A stretch of 64,000 nucleotides of DNA from Modicisalibacter xianhensis (lineage in GTDB: Bacteria > Pseudomonadota > Gammaproteobacteria > Pseudomonadales > Halomonadaceae), in the NCBI RefSeq assembly GCF_900113605.1, contig NZ_FOPY01000011.1:78051-142050 (forward strand), read 5' to 3'. This document shows positions 27,509 to 35,606 of this stretch, one piece after another. The notes beneath the pieces are model-generated. The model was not told the origin of the DNA, made no database searches, and saw only the letters and a program-made list of their open reading frames with translations. How positions within the stretch are numbered: position 1 is the first letter of the stretch; each line of letters starts with the position of its first letter. The translations under genes were made by a program, and so were the position numbers.

Positions 27509-29620
27509 TTACCATTTCCCGTAGGTGCCTTCTTTCAAGGCGTCATACAGGTTAGCGGCGTTGTGCTCTTCACCGTCGTAGATCACCGTCTCGTCGCCCT
27601 TGAGCTCCAGCGTCTCGCCATTCTCCAGTTCGAACACGTAGGTAGTGTTCTTGAGATCCTCTTCGCGCACCAGCACACCCTGGAAGGCTTCCGGATTGAA
27701 GCGGAAGGTGGTGCAGCCCTTGAGCTTGCTGGCATAGGCGTCCAGGTAAAGGTCCTTGAACTGCTCGAAGGGAAACTCGGTGGGCACGTTGACCGTCTTG
27801 GAAATCGCCGAATCGACCCACACCTGCGCCGCGGCCTGCACCGCCACGTGCTGCTGCGGCGTCACCGCATCGGCGGTAATGAAGTAATCCGGCAGGTCGC
27901 TTTCCACCGCGTCCGCCGCGATGAAATGACGGTAGGCCGCCAGTTCGAAGGACACCACCTCGACCTGCTCCTTGGTCTTGCGCCCCGCCTGGATGACGTT
28001 GCGGAAGTAACGGTGCGAGAAAGACGGCTCGATGCCATTGGAAGCGTTGTTGCCCAGCGACAGCGAGATGGTGCCGGTCGGCGCGATCGACGAGTGGTGG
28101 GTGAAACGTGCGCCATGCTCGGCCAGGGCGGCGACCAGTTCAGGCTCGACCTCGGCGAGCTTCTGCATGTAGCGGCTGTAGCGCGCATGCAGGATGCGCC
28201 CCGGCACCTTGTCGCCGATCTCGTAGCCATCCCGGCCCAGTTCCGGCCGCTCGCGCAGCATCTTGGGGGTGATCTCGAACTCCTCGGCGAGGATCGGCGC
28301 CATGCCCTTCTCGCGCGACAGTTCAAGCGCCTGCTTCCAGCCCTCCACGGCCAGCACCCGACTGACCTCCTCGGTGAAGGCCAGCGACTCCGGCGAGCCG
28401 TAAGGCATCTTGAGCATGGTCATGGTCGAGCCCAGGCCCAGGAAGCCCATGCCGTGACGGCGCTTGGCCTCGATCTCGCGACGCTGGCCGGGCAACGGCA
28501 GGCCGCTGATCTCGACCACGTTGTCGAGCATGCGCGTGAAGATCGTCACCACCTGACGGTAACGCTCCCAGTCGAAGCGAGGATTTTTGCCGAACGGATC
28601 GATCACGAAGCGTGTCAGGTTGACCGACCCCAGAAGACATGCTCCTTCTGGCGGCAGTGGTTGCTCACCACATGGGTTGGTGGCGCGGATTTCCTCGCAG
28701 AACCAGTTGTTGTTCATGCGGTTGACCTGATCGATCAGGATGAACCCCGGCTCGGCGAAGTCGTAGGTGGAGCGCATGATGGTGTCCCACAGCGCTCGGG
28801 CGCGGATGCGCTCGACGATGCGGCAGGCCACACGGCCCTCGGCGTCGACGGTATAGCCTTCCTCGATCACCGGCCAGTCGCGATAGATGATCTCGTCAGG
28901 GCCGACATCATCCGCCTCGCCAGGGTGCAGCGGGAAAGCCAGCGGCCACTCGGCGTCGTGCTTGACCGCTTCCATGAACTCGTCGGTGATCAGCAGGCTG
29001 AGGTTGAACTGGCGCAGCCGCCCGGCCTCGCGCTTGGCCTCGATGAACTCGCGCACGTCGGGGTGGCCGACATCGAAGGTGCCCATCTGCGCGCCGCGAC
29101 GCCCCCCCGCCGAGGCCACCGTGAAGCACATCTTGTCGTAGATATCCATGAACGCCAGCGGCCCGTTGGTGCCGGCGCCGGCGCCGAACACGAATGCGCC
29201 CTTGTGGCGCAGGGTGGAAAATTCATAGCCGATGCCGCAGCCCGCCTTGAGCGTCATGCCGGCGTCCACCACTGCACCGAGGATATCGTGCATCGAGTCA
29301 CGGATGGTGCGCGACACCGTGCAGTTGATCAGGCTCACCGCCGGCTTGTAGTCCTCGGCGCCGGCATTGGACATGATTCGCCCGGCGGGGACGGCACCGT
29401 TCTCCAGCGCCCAGCGGAACTTGGGCAGCCAGGCATCGCGCTGGTCGCCCTCGACCTCGGCCAGGGCACGCGCCACCCGCTCCCAGGTATCGGCCACGTC
29501 CTTGTCCACCGGCGTGCCGTGACGGTCCTTGAGTCGGTACTTGGCGTCCCAGATGGCTTGTGAGGGCGTCTGCATCGGCACCTCGCTGGACGTCTTGACA
29601 GCCTCGGTGGGCGAATTCAT
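27509..29620 (-). CDS. nrdJa: Adenosylcobalamin-dependent class II ribonucleotide reductase NrdJa
   Basis: A 703-residue catalytic subunit that makes deoxyribonucleotides with or without oxygen. It has the reductase motifs NPCGEQPLPP (near residue 320), VSLINCTVS with a cysteine, and GCGIGYEFSTLR. The reading frame continues upstream of ATG 29620, but that part overlaps ubiT and has no conserved sequence. The order ubiT-nrdJa-nrdJb, with a gap of only 35 bp after ubiT, suggests an operon. The remaining C-terminal domain is in nrdJb. Confidence 0.94.
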   Translation of the reverse strand: MNSPTEAVKTSSEVPMQTPSQAIWDAKYRLKDRHGTPVDKDVADTWERVARALAEVEGDQRDAWLPKFRWALENGAVPAGRIMSNAGAEDYKPAVSLINCTVSRTIRDSMHDILGAVVDAGMTLKAGCGIGYEFSTLRHKGAFVFGAGAGTNGPLAFMDIYDKMCFTVASAGGRRGAQMGTFDVGHPDVREFIEAKREAGRLRQFNLSLLITDEFMEAVKHDAEWPLAFPLHPGEADDVGPDEIIYRDWPVIEEGYTVDAEGRVACRIVERIRARALWDTIMRSTYDFAEPGFILIDQVNRMNNNWFCEEIRATNPCGEQPLPPEGACLLGSVNLTRFVIDPFGKNPRFDWERYRQVVTIFTRMLDNVVEISGLPLPGQRREIEAKRRHGMGFLGLGSTMTMLKMPYGSPESLAFTEEVSRVLAVEGWKQALELSREKGMAPILAEEFEITPKMLRERPELGRDGYEIGDKVPGRILHARYSRYMQKLAEVEPELVAALAEHGARFTHHSSIAPTGTISLSLGNNASNGIEPSFSHRYFRNVIQAGRKTKEQVEVVSFELAAYRHFIAADAVESDLPDYFITADAVTPQQHVAVQAAAQVWVDSAISKTVNVPTEFPFEQFKDLYLDAYASKLKGCTTFRFNPEAFQGVLVREEDLKNTTYVFELENGETLELKGDETVIYDGEEHNAANLYDALKEGTYGKW

Positions 29621-29655
29621 GGATGGTCCCCCGTAAAAGAAAGATGGTTCATGGT

Positions 29656-30111
29656 TCAGCGATTGGCCAAGCGTTCGAGCCGTGAAAGCCAGTCGCCCAG
29701 GCGCCCCTGGGCGATGCCTTCCTCGAGCCCGTCGAGCAGATTCTTGACCGTCAACCCCAGTTCGGTGTCGCCCTCGATGGCCAGGCGGCGCTGGAAGAAC
29801 AGCCCATCGGGATCTTCGCGCCGCGTGGCCAGGCACAGGAACTCGCGCCAGCCGCCACGGATGACGACCTCGGGCGTCGCATCGACCAGTACCAGGCGCG
29901 AGCGCTCGACCGACAGCACCAGCGCGATGCCCAGGTCGTCGATGGCCAGCCCAACCCGGCGCCCTTCGAGTTCATCGAACTCACCCGCCCTCAATGGCTT
30001 GGCATAGGCCCGATTGAGTGGCGGCTCGACCAAGCGGCGCTTGAGCGTCAAGGGCACCTTGGCATCGAGCTTCTTCACTACCGGCAGCGGTGTCGAAAAT
30101 GGCCATGGCAT
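29656..30111 (-). CDS. ubiT: Ubiquinone biosynthesis accessory factor UbiT (SCP2 domain)
   Basis: A 151-residue SCP2 lipid-binding domain protein, formerly YhbT. It has the family stretches EFLCLATRREDPDGLFFQRRLAIEG and DTELGLTVKNLLD, which are characteristic of UbiT. UbiT is thought to bind ubiquinone intermediates and works with UbiU and UbiV in the oxygen-independent pathway. The ATG at 30111 has GGGAGA about 6 nt upstream; a further in-frame start at 30132 is less well supported. It heads the ubiT-nrdJa-nrdJb operon and has an FNR-like box 58 bp upstream. Confidence 0.87.
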   Translation of the reverse strand: MPWPFSTPLPVVKKLDAKVPLTLKRRLVEPPLNRAYAKPLRAGEFDELEGRRVGLAIDDLGIALVLSVERSRLVLVDATPEVVIRGGWREFLCLATRREDPDGLFFQRRLAIEGDTELGLTVKNLLDGLEEGIAQGRLGDWLSRLERLANR

Positions 30112-30168
30112 GGCGGTTCTCCCTGCGATCAAAGCCGCTCATCTTGCCACCGTGAAGATGCCCTGAGG

Positions 30169-30182
30169 CTGACATATATCAA
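30169..30182 (-). promoter_or_regulatory. FNR/ANR-like box upstream of ubiT-nrdJ
   Basis: CTGAC-ATAT-ATCAA differs from the TTGAY-N4-ATCAA form at its first base only. It lies 58 bp upstream of the ubiT start on the minus strand and 88 bp from the divergent NrdG-like gene. It is weaker than the other boxes. Confidence 0.45.
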
Positions 30183-30269
30183 GGTAGGCGCACTTAACCC
30201 CACCTAGCCTATCCACAATATCTAGTACGTCAATCACAAAATACATAGCACATATGGGAATTATCATCC

Positions 30270-30992
30270 ATGCCTCCCGATACTCCTTTCGCTTGCCTGC
30301 CCATCGCCGGCCTGACGCCGATGACCACCCTGGATTTTCCCGAGCGGTTGGCCTGCGTGGTATTCACCCAAGGGTGTCCGCTGCGCTGTGGCTACTGCCA
30401 CAATCCTCACCTGCTCCCGCCTCGGCGGGGCGAGCCCCATGAATGGCAAGACGTCTGCAACTTTCTCGAGCGCCGTCAGGGTCTTCTGGAAGGCGTGGTG
30501 ATCAGCGGTGGCGAGCCGACCCTGCACCGGGAACTGCCTGCGGCATTGCGTGACATCAAGCAGCGCGGTTTCGCCACCGGCCTACACACGGCAGGCGTGT
30601 ATCCCGAACGCCTGGCCCAGGCCCTGCCCTGGCTGGACTGGGTAGGGCTCGACATCAAGGGCTGGGGTCCGAATTTCGATAGGATCTGCGGGCGGCGGGG
30701 CATGTGGCGACGCAGCGTGCAAAGCCTGGCGCTGCTGCTGGATGCCGGCATCGAGCTGGAATGCCGCACCACCGTGCACTGGCGAGACTTCTCGCTGCGC
30801 GATGTGGAGAAGCTGGCCATGTCGCTGGCCGATTGCGGGGTGAAGCGCTACGTGCTGCAGATCGCCCGTGATACGCAATGCCTCGACCCGCGCTACACGT
30901 CGCCACTGACCGGCATACCGTCCGGCCATGCCGTGGACTTGCTGGTATCGCGACTTGCGCCACATTTCGAACAGATAACCATACGCCGGTAG
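30270..30992 (+). CDS. NrdG-type radical SAM activating enzyme
   Basis: A 240-residue radical SAM protein. It has the cluster motif CPLRCGYCHNP (C-x3-C-x2-C near residue 35) and the GGE SAM motif in VISGGEPTLHREL. The start, IAGLTPMTTLDFPERLACVVFTQGC, resembles the anaerobic ribonucleoside-triphosphate reductase activating protein of Pseudomonas (NrdG, PA1919 type). No nrdD (class III reductase) is present in this window. Instead it sits beside the class II nrdJ genes, divergent from ubiT. It could activate an NrdD encoded elsewhere or another glycyl-radical enzyme. Substrate assignment is therefore open. Confidence 0.8.
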   Translation: MPPDTPFACLPIAGLTPMTTLDFPERLACVVFTQGCPLRCGYCHNPHLLPPRRGEPHEWQDVCNFLERRQGLLEGVVISGGEPTLHRELPAALRDIKQRGFATGLHTAGVYPERLAQALPWLDWVGLDIKGWGPNFDRICGRRGMWRRSVQSLALLLDAGIELECRTTVHWRDFSLRDVEKLAMSLADCGVKRYVLQIARDTQCLDPRYTSPLTGIPSGHAVDLLVSRLAPHFEQITIRR

Positions 30993-31010
30993 CGCCGCGC
31001 CTGCTGCCGG
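30986..31010. terminator. Hairpin at the NrdG-like gene end
   Basis: CCGGTAGC (30986-30993) pairs with GCTGCCGG (31003-31010) with one G-T wobble. The NrdG-like stop TAG (30990-30992) is inside the left arm. norR ends at 31014 on the other strand, so it may serve both convergent genes. Confidence 0.4.
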
Positions 31011-31013
31011 GTA

Positions 31014-32534
31014 CTACTTGATCCCCAGCCGGCGTGCCAGCTTGTGCAGGTTGCTGGCATCGACATCGAGCAGGCGCGCCGCTGCCGACCAGTTGCCCTC
31101 GGCACTGTCGAGGGCATGCCGAATAGCTTGGCGCTGGGTGCGTGTCACGCTGTCGTGCAATGACTCCCGGGGCTGGCTGCGGGACGGCACGACCGCCACT
31201 TCGGGGGCACTGGGCATGGCCAGCGGCAGGTCGAGCAGGCCGGGCTCCAGAGTGACGATGTCCTCGCGGCACGCGCCCTGGCTGAGCGCCTTGATCGCCG
31301 CCCGGCTGATGACGTGTTCGAGTTCGCGCACGTTGCCTGGCCAGTCGTAGCTGCACAGGGCGTCTTCGGCCTCCGGCGACAGCCGCAGGCTGCGTAACCC
31401 AAGGCGAGTCCGGTTGAGTTCGAGAAAGTGCCCGGCCAGTACCAGTGTGTCGCTGCCCCGCTCGCGCAGTGGCGGAATCGGCACCGGATAGACCGAGAGC
31501 CGATGGTAGAGATCGGCCCGGAAGTGTCCGGCACGCACGCTATCATGCAGGTTGCGGTTGGTGGCTGCGACCACGCGTACCTCGACGTGCCGTGGCGTAT
31601 CCTCGCCCAGGCGTTGGATCTCGCCATTCTGCAGGGTACGCAGCAACTTGGCCTGAATAGCCAACGGCAGCTCGCCGACTTCGTCCAGGAACAGCGTGCC
31701 GCCATCGGCGGCCTCGAAGCGCCCGGCCCGTGCATTTCCCGCCCCCGAGAAAGCCCCTTTCACGTGGCCGAACAGCTCGCTCTCGGCCAGCGACTCCGGC
31801 AATGCCGCGCAGTTGACCTGAATCAGCGGGCGCCGCCGGCGTCGCGAGCACTGATGCAGGTGACGGGCGAACAGTTCCTTGCCGACACCGGTCTCGCCGG
31901 TCAGCAGCACGGGCAGATCGGAATCCGCCACCACCGCGAGTTCATCCAGCAACTGGCGAATGACCGGGCTCTGGCCGATGATCTCACCCTCCCGCGATTC
32001 GCCATCTCCCTCGACGGCATCGCTGCGTGACAGGCGCAAGCGGCGCAGGTCCTGCTCCAGCCGTGTCAGGCGCACCGCCGCTTCGACCAGCAAGGTGAAG
32101 CGCTGCAGGTCGTCCTGGGCACGCGCGTCGAACGTGCCCGGTGTTAGCGCATCCAGGGTCAGCGCGCCCCACAGGCTGCCCTCGACATGCAAGCTGATAC
32201 CCATGCAATCGTGCACCGGCAAGGGTTCGCCGACCTGATTGTCGACCAGTCCATCGTAGGGGTCGGGCAGCGTCGAGTCGGGGGGAAAGGCCACCGTCTC
32301 GCGGCGGGCCAGGATCGCCGCAAGCCGGGGATGCTGGGCCACCACGAAGCGCCGCCCCAGCGCCTCGCGTGTCAGCCCGTCGACCGCCACGGGACACAGC
32401 GCATCGCCATCGAGGCGCAGCAGGCCCACCGCGCCACAGTGAAAATATTCGCGCAAGGTTCTTACCAGGCGCTGCAGGCGCACGGCACTGGGCAACTCGG
32501 CAGTGAGATCGGCAAGCACGACGTCTTCCAGCAT
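31014..32534 (-). CDS. norR: NO-responsive sigma-54 activator NorR
   Basis: A 506-residue enhancer-binding protein. It has an N-terminal GAF domain (residues 1-170) that in NorR binds NO at a non-haem iron, then an AAA+ domain with Walker [11 protein letters not shown], the loop motif GAFSGA (usual form GAFTGA) and [11 protein letters not shown], and a C-terminal helix-turn-helix ([24 protein letters not shown]). The ATG at 32534 has AGGAG 7 nt upstream; a TTG at 32564 lacks one. It is divergent from ytfE-norB, whose promoter has sigma-54 and GT-N7-AC elements. The Thr to Ser change in the GAFTGA loop is conservative but uncommon. Confidence 0.92.
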   Translation of the reverse strand: MLEDVVLADLTAELPSAVRLQRLVRTLREYFHCGAVGLLRLDGDALCPVAVDGLTREALGRRFVVAQHPRLAAILARRETVAFPPDSTLPDPYDGLVDNQVGEPLPVHDCMGISLHVEGSLWGALTLDALTPGTFDARAQDDLQRFTLLVEAAVRLTRLEQDLRRLRLSRSDAVEGDGESREGEIIGQSPVIRQLLDELAVVADSDLPVLLTGETGVGKELFARHLHQCSRRRRRPLIQVNCAALPESLAESELFGHVKGAFSGAGNARAGRFEAADGGTLFLDEVGELPLAIQAKLLRTLQNGEIQRLGEDTPRHVEVRVVAATNRNLHDSVRAGHFRADLYHRLSVYPVPIPPLRERGSDTLVLAGHFLELNRTRLGLRSLRLSPEAEDALCSYDWPGNVRELEHVISRAAIKALSQGACREDIVTLEPGLLDLPLAMPSAPEVAVVPSRSQPRESLHDSVTRTQRQAIRHALDSAEGNWSAAARLLDVDASNLHKLARRLGIK

Positions 32535-32571
32535 GACAGGGCTCCTGACGGGCAAGGCAGGCAAACGCTAG

Positions 32572-32627
32572 GTAAAAGTCACCATGACCCGGTGATTATT
32601 ACCCTGCTGGCGCCGGGTAGAATTGAC
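32572..32627 (+). promoter_or_regulatory. Three NorR-type enhancer sites (GT-N7-AC)
   Basis: GT-AAAAGTC-AC (32572-32582), GT-GATTATT-AC (32592-32602) and GT-AGAATTG-AC (32617-32627) all fit the GT-N7-AC core known for NorR, with AT-rich inner bases. They lie about 118, 98 and 73 bp upstream of the start site predicted from the sigma-54 promoter at 32668. Three sites is also the number found before Escherichia coli norVW. Confidence 0.75.
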
Positions 32628-32636
32628 CACGATCAA
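32623..32636 (+). promoter_or_regulatory. FNR/ANR/DNR-type box upstream of ytfE-norB
   Basis: TTGAC-CACG-ATCAA fits the TTGAY-N4-RTCAA form and matches the FNR consensus at 9 of 10 positions. It overlaps the third NorR-type site by five bases, so the two regulators could compete or cooperate there. Confidence 0.6.
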
Positions 32637-32667
32637 GATTACTCGCGGAGAATCAATCACTTAAAAG

Positions 32668-32684
32668 TTGGCACGCTATCTGCA
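32668..32684 (+). promoter_or_regulatory. Sigma-54 promoter of ytfE-norB
   Basis: TTGGCACG-CTAT-CTGCA has the -24 GG (32670-32671) and -12 GC (32682-32683) with the required 10-bp gap and is close to the consensus TTGGCACG-N4-TTGCA. The predicted start is near 32695, 27 bp before the ytfE ATG. It fits NorR control. Confidence 0.8.
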
Positions 32685-32721
32685 AAAGAAGAGGGTGAAC
32701 GGCTCACCACAGGAGTACGCC

Positions 32722-33243
32722 ATGACCCTTCTCGACCAACCTGTCGGCCAACTGGCCGGCGAGCGCGACTGGCAAACCGCCAGCATCGATGAACTGATCG
32801 ACCACATCCTGGCCCGCTACCACGCCGTGCATCGCCAGCAGCTACCCGAACTCATCCGCCTGGCACGGCGCGTCGAGCATGTGCATGACGAGCGCAGGGA
32901 CTGCCCCAGCGGGCTGGCCGAGCATCTCGAGGGCATGCATCAGGAACTGGAGAGCCATATGCAGAAGGAGGAAATGATCCTGTTTCCCCTGCTCAAGCGT
33001 GGCCTTGCCCATTCCGCCCACGGCCCCATCGCCGTAATGTGCTTCGAGCACGACGAGCACGGCGAATCCCTGGCCCGGCTGATGGCGTTGACCCACGACA
33101 TTCAAACGCCCAAGGGCGCCTGTACCACCTGGCGCGCCCTGTATGCCGGATTGCGTGAATTCCGTGAGGATCTGATGCAGCACATCCACCTGGAAAACAA
33201 CGTGCTGTTCGAGCAGGCCATGGCACAGGAGAATCCACAATGA
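32722..33243 (+). CDS. ytfE: Iron-sulfur cluster repair di-iron protein YtfE/DnrN (RIC family)
   Basis: A 173-residue hemerythrin-type protein. Histidines and glutamates are placed for a di-iron site (HILARYHAVHRQQ, HLEGMHQELESHMQKEE, CFEHDEHGE, HIHLENNVLF). In YtfE/DnrN this site repairs iron-sulfur clusters damaged by nitric oxide. The usual N-terminal ScdA/DUF542 region appears reduced to a short segment. The ATG at 32722 has AGGAG 6 nt upstream. It overlaps norB by 4 bp, so NO repair and NO reduction are co-expressed from the NorR/sigma-54 promoter. Confidence 0.9.
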   Translation: MTLLDQPVGQLAGERDWQTASIDELIDHILARYHAVHRQQLPELIRLARRVEHVHDERRDCPSGLAEHLEGMHQELESHMQKEEMILFPLLKRGLAHSAHGPIAVMCFEHDEHGESLARLMALTHDIQTPKGACTTWRALYAGLREFREDLMQHIHLENNVLFEQAMAQENPQ

Positions 33244-35531
33244 CAAGTTACCGCAAGCTCTGGGGCCTGCTGCTGCTGGTTCTGGGCATCACCTTCGCGC
33301 TGCTGGGCTTCTTCGGCAAGGAGGTCTATCGCGAGGCACCGCCGATTCCCGACCGGGTGGTCACGACCGACGGCGAACTGTTGATGACCGAGGAGGGCAT
33401 TCTCGATGGACAGACCGCCTGGCAGTCTGTCGGCGGCATGCAGCTCGGCTCGATCTGGGGCCACGGCGCCTACCAGGCACCGGACTGGACCGCCGACTGG
33501 CTGCACCGCGAGCTGGTAGCCTGGCTGGAACTGGCCGCCGAAGACGTCTATGGCGCGCCCTATGCCTCGTTGAGCCCGGCCGAGCAGAACCGGCTCGAGT
33601 TCGAGCTCAAGCAGGAATACCGCACCAATACCCTGGAGGCCGCCAGCGACACGGTGGTGGTGTCCGAGCGCCGCGCCCAGGCCATGGCCCAGACCGCCAA
33701 CTACTACAGCCGCCTGTTCAGTGACGACCTGGCGCTTCAGGGCACCCGCGAAAGCTATGCCATGAAGGAGAACACCCTGCCGAGTGCCGAGCGCCGCGCA
33801 CAGATGGCCGATTTCTTCTTCTGGACCGCCTGGGCGGCCGCCACCGAGCGCCCCGGGAAGGAAGCCACGTATACCAATAACTGGCCGCACGAGCCGCTGA
33901 TCGACAACGTCCCGACCGCGGAGAACATCCTGTGGTCGCTGACCAGCGTGGTGCTGCTGATCGGCGGCGTCGGCCTGCTGATCTGGGCCTGGGCTTTCTT
34001 GCGCAGGGAAGACGAAACCGAGCCCGCCGCACCGATCCAGGACCCATTGACCGCGATCCCCCTCACCGCATCCCAGAGGGCGCTAGGCAAGTACCTGCTG
34101 CTGGTGGTTGGCCTGTTCACCTTCCAGGTGTTCCTGGGTGGAGCGACTGCGCACTACACCGTGGAAGGCCAGACGTTCTACGGCATCGAACTGTCGAAGT
34201 GGTTCCCCTACACCCTGCTGCGTACCTGGCATATCCAGAGCGCGCTGTTCTGGATCGCCACCGGCTTCCTCGCCGCGGGTCTGTTCCTCGCGCCGATCAT
34301 CAACGGCGGCAAGGACCCGAAGTACCAGAAACTGGGTGTGGATATCTTGTTCTGGGCCCTGATCGTGGTGGTGGCCGGCTCCTTCATTGGCAACTACCTG
34401 GCGATTGCCCAGATCATGCCGGCCCATCTCAATTTCTGGCTGGGCCATCAGGGCTACGAATACGTCGACCTGGGCCGCCTGTGGCAGGTCGGCAAGTTCA
34501 CCGGCATCGCCTTCTGGCTGGTCCTGATGCTGCGCGGCATCGTGCCCGCCCTGCGCCAGCCCGGCGACAAGCACCTGCTGGCCCTGCTCACCGCCTCGGT
34601 GGCATGTATCGGCCTGTTCTACGGTGCCGGCTTCTTCTACGGCGAGCGCACTCACCTGTCGGTGATGGAATACTGGCGCTGGTGGATCGTCCACCTGTGG
34701 GTGGAAGGCTTCTTCGAAGTATTCGCGACCACCGCGCTGGCCTTCATCTTCTGCAGCATGGGCCTGGTATCCCGGCGTATCGCCACCACCGCCAGCCTGG
34801 CCTCGGCCTCGCTGTTCATGCTCGGCGGCATTCCCGGCACCTTCCATCACCTGTACTTCTCCGGCACCACCACGCCGGTCATGGCACTCGGCGCCACCTT
34901 CAGCGCCTTGGAAGTCGTGCCGCTGATCGTGCTCGGCTACGAGGCCTGGGAAAACTGGCGCCTCAAGCACCGCGCGCCGTGGATGGAAAATATCAAGTGG
35001 CCGCTGCTGTTCTTCGTCGGGGTGGCGTTCTGGAACATGCTCGGCGCCGGGGTGCTCGGCTTCATGATCAACCCGCCGATCGCGCTGTACTACATCCAGG
35101 GGCTCAACACCACGCCGACCCACGCGCATGCTGCCCTGTTCGGTGTCTACGGCTTCCTGGCGCTGGGCTTCACTTTGCTGGTGCTGCGTTACATCAAGCC
35201 GGGTCTGGTATTCAACGACCGCCTGATGAAGGTCGGCTTCTGGTGGCTCAATGCCGGTCTGGTGCTGATGCTGTTCACCAGCCTGCTACCGGTGGGGGTA
35301 ATCCAGTTCATTGCCAGCGCCAGCGAGGGCCTGTGGTATGCGCGTAGCGAAGCCTTCATGCAACAGCCGCTGCTGGAAACGCTGCGCTGGGTTCGTACCG
35401 TCGGCGACGTGGTATTTATCATCGGCGCCCTGGCAGTGACCTGGCAGGTGGTCTCCGCCCTGCTCGGCCGCACTCAACCGCAGCCGATCGCCAGCGCCGG
35501 GAGCGAGGCCAAGGGCAATATCTCGGCCTGA
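33240..35531 (+). CDS. norB: Quinol-dependent nitric oxide reductase NorB (qNor)
   Basis: A 763-residue single-subunit reductase that takes electrons from quinol and converts NO to N2O in the inner membrane. It has the qNor N-terminal extension with one helix (residues 8-28) and a periplasmic domain (WGHGAYQAPDWTADWLHR), then about twelve transmembrane helices from residue 235. Histidines for haem b, haem b3 and the iron site lie in TWHIQSALFWIA, WRWWIVHLWVEGFFE, GTFHHLYFSG and TPTHAHAALFGVYGF. The length fits the qNor class and not the two-subunit cNor. It overlaps ytfE by 4 bp and ends at a clear terminator. Confidence 0.96.
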   Translation: MTSYRKLWGLLLLVLGITFALLGFFGKEVYREAPPIPDRVVTTDGELLMTEEGILDGQTAWQSVGGMQLGSIWGHGAYQAPDWTADWLHRELVAWLELAAEDVYGAPYASLSPAEQNRLEFELKQEYRTNTLEAASDTVVVSERRAQAMAQTANYYSRLFSDDLALQGTRESYAMKENTLPSAERRAQMADFFFWTAWAAATERPGKEATYTNNWPHEPLIDNVPTAENILWSLTSVVLLIGGVGLLIWAWAFLRREDETEPAAPIQDPLTAIPLTASQRALGKYLLLVVGLFTFQVFLGGATAHYTVEGQTFYGIELSKWFPYTLLRTWHIQSALFWIATGFLAAGLFLAPIINGGKDPKYQKLGVDILFWALIVVVAGSFIGNYLAIAQIMPAHLNFWLGHQGYEYVDLGRLWQVGKFTGIAFWLVLMLRGIVPALRQPGDKHLLALLTASVACIGLFYGAGFFYGERTHLSVMEYWRWWIVHLWVEGFFEVFATTALAFIFCSMGLVSRRIATTASLASASLFMLGGIPGTFHHLYFSGTTTPVMALGATFSALEVVPLIVLGYEAWENWRLKHRAPWMENIKWPLLFFVGVAFWNMLGAGVLGFMINPPIALYYIQGLNTTPTHAHAALFGVYGFLALGFTLLVLRYIKPGLVFNDRLMKVGFWWLNAGLVLMLFTSLLPVGVIQFIASASEGLWYARSEAFMQQPLLETLRWVRTVGDVVFIIGALAVTWQVVSALLGRTQPQPIASAGSEAKGNISA

Positions 35532-35560
35532 CACACCCAGCCCCACCAGGCAATGACCCA

Positions 35561-35586
35561 AGGATGGCCCTCGCGGCCATCCTTTT
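35561..35586 (+). terminator. Intrinsic terminator after norB
   Basis: AGGATGGCC (35561-35569) and GGCCATCCT (35575-35583) form a perfect 9-bp stem with a 5-nt loop, followed by TTTT. It starts 29 bp after the norB stop. Confidence 0.8.
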
Positions 35587-35606
35587 GCGTTGCAGACAAC
35601 AAAGGC

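Noticed and set aside
27437..29563. 708-codon open frame on the plus strand
   Set aside because: It lies antisense to nrdJa, which has clear reductase motifs. Its translation is rich in His, Arg and Gln with no fold-like pattern, as expected for the opposite strand of GC-rich coding DNA.
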